DNA of 64,000 bases, from NCBI GenBank assembly GCA_950097015.1, contig CATNEN010000026.1, positions 496,001-560,000 on the forward strand, in the 5' to 3' direction. Positions 13,640 through 25,245 of the stretch are shown one piece after another (position 1 is the first letter of the stretch; each line of letters opens with the position of its first letter). The translations under genes and the position numbers were made by a program. Below the pieces are notes generated by a model. The model made no database searches. It was not told the DNA's origin and saw only the letters and a program-made list of their open reading frames with translations. This DNA comes from Macrostomum hystrix. Taxonomy: Eukaryota; Platyhelminthes; Macrostomidae.

Positions 13640-14871
13640 CTGTTGAGAAGAAATTGAGATTGATTTAAATCCAGGTAGCTTGTAAAGCTTTAGCGATTCG
13701 GTTTTGGTTTTGTTTTGGTATTACTTTGTCTTTGTTGATCGTGGAATTCTTAAACCCGTGGTCGATTGCCGGCGCAAAAGGCTTAAATAAGCAGGGCCCG
13801 GGCAAGAATTCGTTCTTGTTGTCGTTCAATACGAGTGGACTGAGGGACCTCTTCCAGCCTTCCCTTACGTCCCAATTTTTCAAGGTCGACACGCGGAAAT
13901 TCCAGGGGAAGGACTGCACAGCCTACTGGGTACACTGAATGCTAAAAATAGCTCTAAGAAAACCGCTCCAAATCTAAGACCGCTTTGGGGCGGGGTGGGT
14001 GTGTGGTAAACCTGGCCAATAGGAGGTATCTGACGCAGCACTGACCTGCACTCGGGTCCACGCCACGCAGGGCTAGTATGGCCACCAGTGCAACACGAAG
14101 AATCAGTCACGTGTCCAAACTGTGGCGAGCAGGATAATCCTTAGAAGGCCGTGCGATGCATGCTTCCCTTTTACTCAGTCGCTCCCCATGCTTTAGAGTA
14201 GAATAACTACTAGAGAGCCAGGGAATATGGTACGCGTACATACACATGTCGTGCACACTACACAAGTCCTATAAACTATGAAAGCCGATGACAAAGAAGG
14301 GCACGAGGACAGGCATGTGGCTGTGCTTGATAGCTTACTGTTATTTCGCGCATAAACATCAATATGAGCATGTTTTGTATAAACAAAGCATTAGCATGCC
14401 TAGGGAAATTATTAGGTGCAATTTTTAGCCCACGAAACGGCGGAAGTGGCGGCTGCGCACAAAGGGTAGCCTTGGGTGCAATAAGAGGACATTCGCGACT
14501 ATAAGAAAGCTGGGAGTAGCCTTTCTTGGCCTTTGTTGCCAACTAACTAGCGGGCGTAGAAATTTCCGGCGAAAATGTAACGAAATCCAAGTTTAAATGT
14601 ATTTTGATGCGATTAATAGTTGCTTTTCGATACAAATGGGACCCGCGATCGGTAAGGGCAGAGAAATCAGAGGTCTTAAAGTGCAATTCTGGTGCGCCCA
14701 ATTTTTTCCTCTACACCTATTAAACATCTTACTGGACGTGTTGTTTCCATATAAACTTAAGTCACAAAATTGTTAGCAAAATCTCTTTATTTGCTTAGTG
14801 TCTGACGATGTCGTCATTCATTGACACGAAAGCCACACGTCCCGTATTATGCTGCATTATCATTGCGTTGA

Positions 14872-14925
14872 GCCAACGTATACGTTATTGTACATAATAA
14901 GAACTAGAAAAAAACAGCCTTTAAC
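14872..14925. repeat. Second copy of the 13353-13403 spacer sequence
   Basis: GCCAACGTATACGTTATTGT and the following 30 bp match 13352-13403 with a few substitutions, 1.5 kb away. The sequence includes the palindrome AACGTATACGTT. It is a short dispersed repeat of unknown class. Confidence 0.85.
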
Positions 14926-15011
14926 GAGACAACCGATTTCGTCAGCTTTCCAGGGGGTCCGGCCTGGCGGGGTTTACCCAAGCTGACTCTAAAAATAGAA
15001 ACAGCGGAGGA

Positions 15012-15027
15012 GACGAAAGCTTTCGTC
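15012..15027. other. 16-bp perfect palindrome in a GC-rich island
   Basis: GACGAAAGCTTTCGTC reads the same on both strands. The half-site TTTCGTCAGCTT also occurs 75 bp to the left (around 14937), so the motif is partly duplicated within the island. Confidence 0.7.
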
Positions 15028-15249
15028 AGCTTCACTCCCGCCGGAACCTGGTGGGTGTGGTCAAGGTTTCACTTGTGGCCGGCCAGTAGGGCCTTCATCT
15101 GCTAGAGCTAGAGCGAATCCAAAAACAGATTCTTCCTTCTCTACCGTCACGGTGAGTTGAGTCTGAAAATTCTAGAACACAGCTAATTGAGTGGGATTTA
15201 CCTAATGCGTTTACTACTCAGACTACTCTGATAAACCGATTTTCTACAA

Positions 15250-15440
15250 GATGTGAACAGAATGGACAGAGAAATTTCGGGATTTTGATGAAATGGGAAA
15301 ATAATTTTCAGAAAGTGATTGAAAAGGAATGGAATTTTCGGGATGTGAATGGAATAGGAAGATAATTATTGGGATTTTTGAATAGAATGAGAAGATTATT
15401 GTTCGGATTTGGATAAAATGGGAAAAGTTTTTAGTATAGC
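15250..15440. repeat. Degenerate tandem repeat, about 50-bp period
   Basis: Three to four diverged copies with a shared core (GGGATTTT, GAATGGAAT, GGAAAAT or GGAAGATAA). They look like an old, decayed minisatellite. Confidence 0.5.
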
Positions 15441-16074
15441 AAAATCGGAAAAAATTACTGAGAAATCATGTTTAGAGTGCATCTATTAAGCGACACGAAA
15501 GATAAATAAATAAGGCGAAGATTATTTATTCAAAGTTTTCCAACTGTCACGCGGTCAGCGCGTGCTAACAAACCTTGGAGCAGTTTCTCAAGGTCACAAA
15601 AGTTTTACTTCTGCGGATTTCTGCGACGACCAGTTTTTATATCTGTTTTTGTCTCTAAAAATTGCATTTGCGTTTATGCATTTTGAAATACTTTTTGACA
15701 GCGCCAGATACGATATTAACTCGTATAAACATGACAGCATCAAATCCGTCACCGCTAATCCGCCTTATAAAGAAGCTTTCTGCACCAATACATAACAGCT
15801 GACCCACCGTCCTATTAGTACGAATGCAGACAGCATAATAAGCGATGGTGCCAATGTAGCGCGAAAGTTATCGCTATACGTAGATAGCAGCTGGTTGCGA
15901 CCCAAAGCAAGCACTTCCGATGATAAAAGTATGATCAAAGTTCGAGTTTTCAAGATAAGTATTTCGAAAAATAAAATATTCGAGATTTTAGTTTCGTAGT
16001 TTGACCTTCCGGCTAGAACTTCGCAGTTCGAATTAAGGATTGGAGTTTCGGGTTTTGAGTTTTGAGATCCGAAT
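15441..16074. other. Unique AT-rich DNA
   Basis: No supported gene. An open frame at 15562-15795 (+) has no motif or splice context. The last 100 bp hold decayed copies of the 42-bp array that follows. Confidence 0.5.
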
Positions 16075-17265
16075 TTCATGATTATAGTTTCGAGATCCGG
16101 ATATCAGGATTAAAATTTCGGGATTAGAGTTTCGAGATCCGGATATCAGGATTAAAATTTCGGGATTAGAGTTTCGAGATCCGGATATCAGGATTAAAAT
16201 TTCGGGATTAGAGTTTCGAGATCCGGATATCAGGATTAAAATTTCGGGATTAGAGTTTCGAGATCCGGATATCAGGATTAAAATTTCGGGATTAGAGTTT
16301 CGAGATCCGGATATCAGAATTAAAATTTCGGGATTAGAGTTTCGAGATCCGGATATCAGAATTAAAATTTCGGGATTAGAGTTTCGAGATCCGGATATCA
16401 GAATTAAAATTTCGGGATTAGAGTTTCGAGATCCGGAATTCAGGATTAAAATTTCGGGATTAGAGTTTCGAGATCCGGATTTCAGGATTAAAATTTCGGG
16501 ATTAGAGTTTCGAGATCCGGATATCAGGATTAAAATTTCGGGATTAGAGTTTCGAGATACGGATTTCAGGATTAAAATTTCGGGATTAGAGTTTCGAGAT
16601 CCGGATTTCAGGATTAATATTTCGGGATTAGAGTTTCGAGATCCGGAATTCAGGATTAAAATTTCGGGACTAGAGTTTCGAGATCCGGATTTCAAGATTA
16701 AAATTTCGGGATTAGAGTTTTGAGATCCGGATTTCAGGATTAATATTTCGGGACTAGAGTTTCGAGATCTGGATTTCAGGATTAAAATTTCGGGACTAGA
16801 GTTTCGAGATCCAGATTTCAAGATTAAAATTTCGGGATTAGAGTTTCGAGATCTGGAATTCAGGATTAAAATTTCGGGATTAGAGTTTCGAGATACGGAT
16901 TTCAGGATTAAAATTTCGGGATTAGAGTTTCGAGATCTGGATTTCAGGATTAAAATTTCGGGATTAGAGTTTCGAGATCCGGATATCAGGATTAATATTT
17001 CGGGACTATAGTTTCGAGACCTGGATTTCGGGATTAAAATTTCATGATTATAGTTTCGAGATCTGGATTTCAGGATTAAATTTCGGGATTAGAGTTTCGA
17101 GATACGGATTTCAGGATTAAAATATCGGGATTAGAGTTTCGAGATCCGAATTTCGGGATTAAAATTTCGGGATTAGAGTTTCGAGATCCGGATTTCAGGA
17201 TTAAAATTTCGGGATTAGAGTTTCGAGACCCGAATTTCGAGAATCGAGTTTCCGGGTTAGAATTT
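16075..17265. repeat. 42-bp minisatellite, about 28 copies
   Basis: The unit contains GAGATCCGGATATCAGGATT followed by AAAATTTCGGGATTAGAGTT plus TC. The period of 42 is a multiple of three, so a 262-residue minus-strand frame of 14-residue repeats stays open. There is no start context, splice site or family match, so I call it repeat and not coding sequence. Variants at the GATATC site (GGATTTC, GGAATTC) increase towards the right end. Confidence 0.97.
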
Positions 17266-17879
17266 CGGGATTTGATAACCGGGTTAGAGAAGTTAGTGGC
17301 GTTAGTTGCTCGCTTATAAAAACAGATTGAAAGGCTGCATCTAAACTTTTACTAAGAACCACAAAAATGGAAAACAATGTTCTCGAATAAACACTCGTTA
17401 AATCCTGAATGCAATGAAAAACAGTACTCAATTAGATTGGAAAGGACTAGCACTGCCTTGTCCATAGTTTTACTGTCAGCAGATTGCATATTATCTGAGC
17501 TAACAGAAAACACACATCAATTTGTAAATTGCAGATTGGAAAATGCCCGATGAAGGTATCTGTTAAGCCAATAAATTTAACGGCAAAAATGCAACTTCAA
17601 CTTCGACTGCGCCAGAATCTCCTGGCTTCTGAAACTTGTCAAATCGAGCGGTCAAGATCGGTCCGAGCTGTCAATCTAAAACAACATGGATAGCGGTTGG
17701 GGAAACAGTAAAAAACATTTTTTCAACATTTTTTAACATTATGAATCAAAGTAATATTTTATAACAAAGAATCTCAAATTCGGAATCGCTTATGTCTTGA
17801 TCCCCCATTCTAAGCTCCTCATTTTAAGATCCCCACTCTCATTTCCATCTAGGGACGTAATCCACATTATAAATCCTAC
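17266..17879. other. Unique AT-rich DNA
   Basis: No gene seen. The minus-strand open frame at 17201-17431 is mostly array edge. Confidence 0.5.
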
Positions 17880-19215
17880 AAAGGGGTTTTGATCCCACCC
17901 CACTCTAAATACCATAAAGCATAGAGGGACGTTATCCCCAGTCTAAATCCCATAGAGGGTTTTATTCCCCACTATAAATACCAGAGAGGGTTTTAATTCC
18001 AACCTAAATACCATAGAGGGGTTTGATCCCACTCCAAATACCATAGAGAGCTTTGATCCCACTCCAAATACCATAGAGAGCTTTGATCCCACTCCAAATA
18101 CCATAGAGAGCGTTGATCCCACTCCAAATACCATAGAGGGCTTTGATCCCACTCCAAATACCATAGAGGGCTTTGATCCCACTCCAAATACCATAGAGGG
18201 CTTTGATCCCACTCCAAATACCATAGAGGCCTTTGATCCCACTCCAAATACCATAGAGGGCTTTGATCCCACTCCAAATACCATAGAGGGCTTTGATCCC
18301 ACTCCAACTACCATAGAGGGGTTTGATCCCACTCCAAATACCATAGAGGGCTTTGATCCCACTCCAACTACCATAGAGGATTTTGACCCCACTCCAAATA
18401 CCATAGAGGGCTTTGATCCCACTCCAACTACCATAGAGGGCTTTGATCCCACTCCAAATACCATAGAGGGCTTTGATCCCACTCCAACTACCATAGAGGA
18501 TTTTGACCCCACTCCAACTACCATAGAGGATTTTGACCCCACTCCAACTACCATAGAGGATTTTGACCCCACTCCAAATACCATAGAGGGCTTTGATCCC
18601 ACTCCAACTACCATAGAGGGCTTTGATCCCACTCCAAATACCATAGAGGGCTTTGATCCCACTCCAACTACCATAGAGGGCTTTGATCCCACTCCAAATA
18701 CCATAGAGGGCTTTGATCCCACTCCAAATACCATAGAGGATTTTGACCCCACTCCAAATACCATAGAGGGCTTTGATCCCACTCCAACTACCATAGAGGG
18801 CTTTGATCCCACTCCAAATACCATAGAGGGCTTTGATCCCACTCCAAATACCATAGAGGATTTTGACCCCACTCCAAATACCATAGAGGGCTTTGATCCC
18901 ACTCCAACTACCATAGAGGGCTTTGATCCCACTCCAACTACCATAGAGGGCTTTGATCCCACTCCAACTACCATAGAGGATTTTGACCCCACTCCAAATA
19001 ACCATAGCGGGTCTTGATCCCACTCCAAATAACCATAGCGGGTTTTGATCACACTCCAAATACCATAGCGGGTTTTGATCCCACTCCAAATAACCATAGC
19101 GGGTTTTGATCACACTCCAAATACCGTAGGAGGTTTTGATCCCAATCTAAATACCATAGAGGGCTTTTATCCCATCCTAAATCCCACAGAGGGTCGGGTC
19201 TTGATCCCAGCTAGG
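17880..19215. repeat. 30-bp minisatellite, about 42 copies
   Basis: The unit is ACCATAGAGGGCTTTGATCC followed by CACTCCAAAT. Copies 18010-18990 are nearly identical. Both ends decay into copies of different length, some with 1-bp insertions such as AAATAACC. Main variants are GGGCTTTGAT versus GGATTTTGAC and CCAAATA versus CCAACTA. Two minus-strand frames stay open through it (10-residue repeats); these are by-products of the period. Confidence 0.97.
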
Positions 19216-19904
19216 GTATCGCTCTCCCATTTAAAATGCCACAAATGAGTTAAATAGTTTAATTGGTACACAGTATTTGCTGCATGCAATCCAGTGCACG
19301 TGAACTAGTCAAGAAAGATCGATTTACAGCTTGGATTAGCGTTGGAAAAGGTCACAGGCAATAAAGCCTGTGATAGAACATTGCCCGAAAACATTTCAAT
19401 CCACAACACAGATTGTAGGCCAAGCAGCTGCTAAACAATGTGAAAAGGGCATAGATATTAGGAAGGTATAATTAGAGCAGGCTTGTTTTAAAAATAGATC
19501 TATGTACCAGCAAGATACGAAGTTGATTGAATCAAAGAAGAGGGGGACTTTGGAACACGCGAGAGAGAAATGTGTGGGGGGGGGCAGTCCACCCTGGATC
19601 TCCAGGGCGCAGGTTCACTTGAGGTCACGCGCTGTCAGCTGAGCCGCTTGGCGAGGAAATCCCCATCCACCAACACCACAGGAAATCCCCTCTTGGGCTT
19701 GTTTGGATGCGGCCAGCATCGATGGCGATGCACCTAGATGTACTTTTATTTGAACAAACAAATTGACACAATACTGAATTCAACCCATACCCACACAAGT
19801 GCACTATCTCTAAAGAAATCCGACAAAAAACAACATGATAATTAACTGCACTGACTGATCTACCTGTCTGTCTAGTCCGCAAAACCTGCGTGTGTCTAGT
19901 TAAA
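19216..19904. other. Unique spacer with one doubtful minus-strand terminal exon
   Basis: Most of this looks non-coding. At 19635-19725 the minus strand reads KPKRGFPVVLVDGDFLAKRL then TGA, with GC-rich, coding-like composition. A second frame here is also open. No partner exon was found, so it is only a candidate last exon or a pseudogene scrap. Confidence 0.25.
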
Positions 19905-20111
19905 ACATGTCTAGTCTAATCTACCTGTCTGTCTGTCTGATGTGTCTGTCTGTCTGATTTACCTGTCTGTAAGTCTGATCTACCTGTCTGTCTGATGTGT
20001 CTGTCTGTCTGATTTACCTGTCTGTAAGTCTGATCTACCTGTCTGTCTGATGTGTCAGTCTGTCCGATATACCTGTCTGTCTGTCTGTCTGTCTGTCTGT
20101 CTGATCTACCG

Positions 20112-20143
<32 letters not shown>

Positions 20144-20247
20144 GATCTACCGGTCTGTCTGTCTGTCTGTCTGTCTGTCTGATCTACCGGTCTGTCTGTC
20201 TGATCTACCGGTCTGTCTGTCTGATCTACCGGTCTGTCTGTCTGATA

Positions 20248-20280
<33 letters not shown>

Positions 20281-21245
20281 TATCTACCCGTCTGTCTGTC
20301 TGATCTACCAGTCTGTCTGTCTTATCTACCCGTCTGTCTGTCTTATCTATCCGTCTGTCTGTCTGATCTAACCGTCTGTCTGTCGGATCTACCCGTGCGT
20401 CTGTCTTATCTACCCGTCTGTCTGTCTGATCTACCCGTCTGTCTGTCTTATCTACCCGTCTGTCTGTCTTATCTACCCGTCTGTCTGTCTGATCTACCCG
20501 TCTGTCTGTCGGATCTACCCGTCTGTCTGTCTTATCTACCCGTCTGTCTGTCTTATCTACCCGTCTGTCTGTCTGATCTATCCGTCTGTCTGTCTGATTT
20601 ACCCGTCTGTCTGTCTGATCTACCAGTCTGTCTGTCTTATCTACCCGTCTGTCTGTCTGATCTACCCGTCTGTCTGTCTTATCTATCCGTCTGTCTGTCT
20701 TATCTACCCGTCTGTCTGTCTTATCTACCCGTCTGTCTGTCTTATCTACCCGTCTGTCTGTCTGATCTACCAGTCTGTCTGTCTTATCTACCCGTCTGTC
20801 TGTCTGATCTACCCGTCTGTCTGTCTGATCTACTAGTCTGTCTGTCTTATCTACCCGTCTGTCTGTCTGATCTACCCGTCTGTCTGTCTTATCTACCCGT
20901 CTGTCTGTCTGACCTACCCGTCTGTCTGTCTGATCTACCCGTCTGTCTGTCTGATCTACCCGTCTGTCTGTCTGATCTACCCGTCTGTCTGTCTGATCTA
21001 CCAGTCTGTCTGTCTGATCTACCCGTCTGTCTGTCTGATCTACCCGTCTGTCTGTCTGATCTACCCGTCTGTCTGTCTGATCTACCCGTCTGTCTGTCTG
21101 ATCTACCCGTCTGTCTGTCTGATCTACCAGTCTGTCTGTCTGATCTACCCGTCTGTCTGTCTGATCTACCCGTCTGTCTGTCTGATCTACCAGTCTGTCT
21201 GTCTTATCTACCCGTCTGTCTGTCTGATCTACCAGTCTGTCTGAA
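19905..21245. repeat. CTGT microsatellite grown into a 21-bp minisatellite
   Basis: The left part (19920-20290) is mixed (CTGT)n with GATCTACC interruptions of variable spacing. From about 20400 it settles into a regular 21-bp unit, CTGTCTGTCTGATCTACCCG plus T. The plus-strand open frame at 20395-21279 is a 7-residue repeat and is a by-product. This is a visible transition from tetranucleotide to minisatellite. Confidence 0.97.
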
Positions 21246-21724
21246 TGAATTTTCCGAACAGGTCTTGTCTCGCCTTTAGTTTGTTTAGGTTCAGGCTGTA
21301 CAGTGGCATTGCTTGTACTTAGTGTGTGGCATCAAGTGTTGCACAGAGACAAAAGGCTAGAAAGAAAATAAAGCAAGTCTTGAACTAAAAACCACTGTCA
21401 TTCTCTGAGGTCCAGAATTTGAAAGCTAAGATAGACGTTTTCAACACTCAACTGACGGCTCACAAAAAAGATAGGAGAAATCGACCTTCATCTGTCACGG
21501 CTTAGAGACAGGCTTTAAAATTCTGCCTGTTTGCGTCCCTTTGATGTGCGAAAATACAGATAAGCGTGAAATTTTCTGTCAATTTTTCAGACATCAAAGC
21601 ACAGAAAAATTGTCGCAAAAAATTGGAGCAGCCCCAATCGAAATATGAAATTTGATACCTCTTGAGCGAAAAAATCTTGCCTGTAGTATTTACTGGGCAA
21701 ATCAAGGGTAGAGAAAGCTGCAAA
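21246..21724. other. Unique spacer
   Basis: AT-rich sequence without a supported exon or RNA gene between two arrays. Confidence 0.5.
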
Positions 21725-22916
21725 ACCCACACTGATGACAACTGTACAGTCCACACTGATGACAACTGTACAGTCCACACTGATGACAACTGTACAGTCC
21801 ACACTGATGACAACTGTACAGTCCACACTGATGACAACTGTACAGTCCACACTGATGACAACTGTACAACCCACACTGATGACAACTGTACAACCCACAC
21901 TGATGACAACTGTACAACCCACACTGATGACAACTGTACAACCCACACTGATGACAACTGTACAACCCACACTGATGACAACTGTACAACCCACACTGAT
22001 GACAACTCACACTGATGACAACTGTACAACCCACACTGATGACAACTGTACAACCCACACTGATGACAACTGTACAACCCACACTGATGACAACTGTACA
22101 ATCCACACTGATGACAACTGTACAGTCCACACTGATGACAACTGTACAACCCACACTGATGACAACTGTACAGTCCACACTGATGATTACTGTACAACCC
22201 ACACTGATGACAACTGTACAGTCCACACTGATGACAACTGTACAGTCCACACTGATGACAACTGTACAACCCACACTGATGACAACTGTACAGTCCACAC
22301 TGATGACAACTGTACAACCCACACTGATGACAACTGTACAACCCACACTGATGACAACTGTACAACCCACACTGATAACAACTGTACAGTCCACACTGAT
22401 GATAACTCACACTGATGACAACTGTACAACCCACACTGATGACAACTGTACAGTCCACACTGATGACAACTGTACAACCCACACTGATGACAACTGTACA
22501 ACCCACACTGATGACAACTGTACAGTCCACACTGATGATAACTGTACAGTCCACACTGATGATTACTGTACAGTCCACACTGATGATAACTGTACAGTCC
22601 ACACTGATGATTACTGTACAGTCCACACTGATGATAACTGTATAGTCCACACTGATGATTACTGTACAGTCCACACTGATGATAACTGTACAGTCCACAC
22701 TGATGATAACTGTACAGTCCACACTGATGATAACTGTACAGTCCACACTGATGACAACTGTACAGTCCACACTGATGATTACTGTACAGTCCACACTGAT
22801 GATAACTGTACAGTCCACACTGGTGATAACTGTGCAGTCCACACTGATGATAACTGTACAACCCACACTGATGATTACTGTACAACCCACACTGATGATA
22901 GCTGTACAACACAGAC
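21725..22916. repeat. 24-bp minisatellite, about 49 copies
   Basis: The unit contains CACACTGATGACAACTGTAC plus AGTC or AACC. Sub-blocks differ: GTCC and ACCC alternate on the left and GATGATAAC/GATGATTAC dominates on the right. Two copies (around 22003 and 22401, 400 bp apart) share the same 8-bp deletion, shifting all frames. Five or more long open frames on both strands cross it, the sign of a stop-free repeat and not of genes. Confidence 0.97.
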
Positions 22917-23014
22917 TAAAAATGCAGGCTTATCGCATAACAGAGCAATTAGCTAGTACAAGGTGGAATAAAAAAGCCTAAAAGGTAAACAGCAGTTAGT
23001 TTAGGTGCAAAAGT
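22917..23014. other. Short unique spacer
   Basis: No feature seen; possibly the 3' UTR of the minus-strand AlkB-like exon. Confidence 0.4.
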
Positions 23015-24141
23015 CTAGGTGAAAGTCGCATGCGTTTGACTATGTTCGAGTTTTAAATATAAAGAAGTGCGCCAACCGTATTTTAGGAAACTGAAACCAA
23101 ACCCTAAGATAAGGCTAGGTAATACGATGCTACTGCTAGTAGTAATAGGAAAGACATTCACCGATCTGCTGGCGCACACCAGTACTACGGCAATCAGGGT
23201 CTGCAGCTCCTGGCTTGGAGCGGCACAGTCCAGCTCCAACACAGCGGCCGGCAGCCGGACCTCCCAGTCGCTCACCGCGGAGCCTTCCGCAACTAGAAGA
23301 GCTCCGTGACGCGCCGACGACAGGTGCAGCCGCGGATGCCGACTGCGAGCCTGGCAGCGAAGGGCCCGGAACTCGACTGGCCTAGCTGGCCCGCCCACCA
23401 ACACCAGGGCAGCCAAAAGGGGCAGCAACCCGCTGCCATCCTTTGATGTTGCCGATTGGTGCCTGAACAGAAGACATTTAGTGGTATGCAACACCCTACC
23501 CAACACTCACTGCCCACTCTACCCAACACTCACTGCCCACCCTACCCAACACTCACTGCCCACCCTACCCAACACTCACTGCCCACCCTACCCAACACTC
23601 ACTGCCCACCCTACCCAACTGACCACCATTCTGTGCAGTCGCCTGGCTTGTCTAGAAATGCAAGGCCGGCCGCAACGAACGGTGCCTTCAGCATAGTCGA
23701 CAGTCGTCGCCGTAGCTTTGCCAACGCAGCCGGCCACCGATCCTTCGCGCCGATCCAGTTAAACTTCGACGATGATTCGGCGTCGCCGTCATCGTTGACC
23801 AACTTTGCCGCTGGTCGATAGCCGAGTAGTTCCCGGTGAAGCTCGTCCGCTTCGAATGGCTTCAGGCAGCGAGGAAAATGATGCAGCACCGCCTGCGGCG
23901 ACGATGTCTGGCGGTGGCGGAAAAGGCGCGTCTGGTCTAGGACCAGCCGGCCGCCGATGGACTGAAAGTCAGCGGGAAGCTGACGCGAGTCCGGATGCAG
24001 CCGTCGCATGTCCCGCTGCCGCTGCTCAAAACTGGCGGCGGCCTCCAAGGCGGCGACGTCGAAAACTGACTCGTAGGGATCTGACGGCGGCGGCGCTGGC
24101 AGCGGCGAAATCTGGACGTGAGATTGGCGATGAGATCTCAA
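23015..24141 (-). CDS. Degenerate ALKBH2/3-type AlkB-like domain
   Basis: Exon 24111-23627 (phase 0 in) and exon 23462 to about 23015, separated by an intron holding a small minisatellite. The order matches ALKBH2/3: HHFPRCLKPFEADELHREL (family: entry strand and EAD helix), WPAALAKLRRRLSTML (helix before the core), GLLPLLAALVLVGG (family P-I-A-S-L-S-L-G-A), VEFRA, then HGALLVAEGSAVSDW (family HG-LL-M-G-Q-W). AlkB enzymes are Fe(II)/2-oxoglutarate dioxygenases that remove alkyl groups from DNA and RNA bases. Here the HxD motif reads H-Q-S (or is displaced, depending on donor), the distal His after the DW is Val, and the terminal Arg pair is not evident, so catalysis is unlikely. The 3' end is uncertain: the frame runs to 23015, but a donor-like GTGAAT at about 23163 could end the exon. 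Exon 24111 joins in phase to the acinus-like exon upstream; an ATG at 24139-24141 is the alternative start of a separate gene. Confidence 0.6.
23495..23620. repeat. 23-bp intronic minisatellite, 5 copies
   Basis: The unit core is CTACCCAACACTCACTGCCC plus ACC. It fills nearly all of the 150-bp intron of the AlkB-like gene and supplies one of the two candidate splice donors (GTAGGG). Confidence 0.95.
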
Positions 24142-25203
24142 TGTGATGAATATGAGATCTCAATGTGATGAATATGAGATCTCAATGTGATGAATATGAG
24201 ATCTCAATGCGATTGATAATGAGATTAACATGATTTATGAGATTAATACGATTGATGAGATTAACATGATTGATGAGATCAATACGATTGATGAGATTAA
24301 TATGATTGATGAGATTAATACGATTGATGAGATTAATATGATTGATGAGATTAATATGATTGATGAGATTAATATGATTGATGAGATTAATACGATTGAT
24401 GAGATTAATATGATTGATGAGATTAATACGATTGATGAGATTAATATGATTGATGAGATTAATATGATTGATGAGATTAATACGATTGATGAGATTAATA
24501 CGATTGATGAGATTAATATGATTGATGAGATTAATATGATTGATGAGATTAATATGATTGATGAGATTAATACGATTGATGAGATTAATATGATTGATGA
24601 GATTAATACGATTGATGAGATTAATATGATTGATGAGATTAATACGATTGATGAGATCAATACGATTGATGAGATTAACATGATTGATGAGATTAATACG
24701 ATTGATGAGATTAATATGATTGATGAGATTAATACGATTGATGAGATTAATATGATTGATGAGATTAATACGATTGATGAGATCAATACGATTGATGAGA
24801 TTAACATGATTGATGAGATTAATACGATTGATGAGATTAATATGATTGATGAGATTAATACGATTGATGAGATTAATATGATTGATGAGATTAATATGAT
24901 TGATGAGATTAATATGATTGATGAGATTAATACGATTGATGAGATTAACATAATTGATGAGATTAATATGATTGATGAGATTAATACGATTGATGAGATT
25001 AATACGATTGATCAGATTAATACGATTGATGGGATTAATATGATTGATGAAATTAACATGATTGATGAAATTAACATGATTGATGAGATTAATATGATTG
25101 ATGAGATTAATATGATTGATGAGATTAATACGATTGATGAGATTAATACGATTGATGAGATTAATATGATTGATGAGATTAACATGATTGATGAGATAAA
25201 GTA
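24130..25203. repeat. 18-bp minisatellite, about 57 copies
   Basis: The unit is ATTGATGAGATTAATACG with the alternative end ATATG. The left edge has three copies of a different unit (AATATGAGATCTCAATGTGA). It lies entirely in the intron between exons ending at 25246 and starting at 24111. Open frames of 6-residue repeats occur on both strands (348 residues on minus) and are by-products. Confidence 0.97.
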
Positions 25204-25245
25204 GTGACTGCGGCCTAACATAAAACAAGAGCTCAAAGTTCTTAC

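Larger units (their letters stand above)
13640..15245. other. Intergenic DNA with GC-rich patches
   Basis: No exon could be assigned. The 5' exon of the GADD45-like gene may lie here on the minus strand. Short open frames at 13726-13938 (+), 13880-14110 (-) and 14276-14542 (-) have no recognisable motifs. A GC-rich patch at 14930-15100 carries a 16-bp perfect palindrome. Confidence 0.4.

Noticed and set aside
13726-14110. Plus and minus open frames of 70-76 residues upstream of the GADD45-like gene
   Set aside because: No family motif, and the two overlap antiparallel. Could be a decayed element, but nothing supports a gene.
16033-16821. 262-residue minus-strand open frame of 14-residue repeats
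   Set aside because: Pure translation of a 42-bp minisatellite. There is no start or splice context, and other arrays in the window give equal frames by period alone.
17943-19113. Two overlapping 370-380-residue minus-strand frames
   Set aside because: Both come from one 30-bp array read in two frames; mutually exclusive and without family features.
21502-22981. Multiple long open frames on both strands (up to 462 residues), Cys- and His-rich
   Set aside because: Stop-free 24-bp repeat. Internal 8-bp deletions shift frames without any sign of compensation.
24182-25228. 348-residue Ile/Asn/Leu repeat protein on minus and an acidic one on plus
   Set aside because: By-products of the 18-bp intronic array between two well-supported exons.
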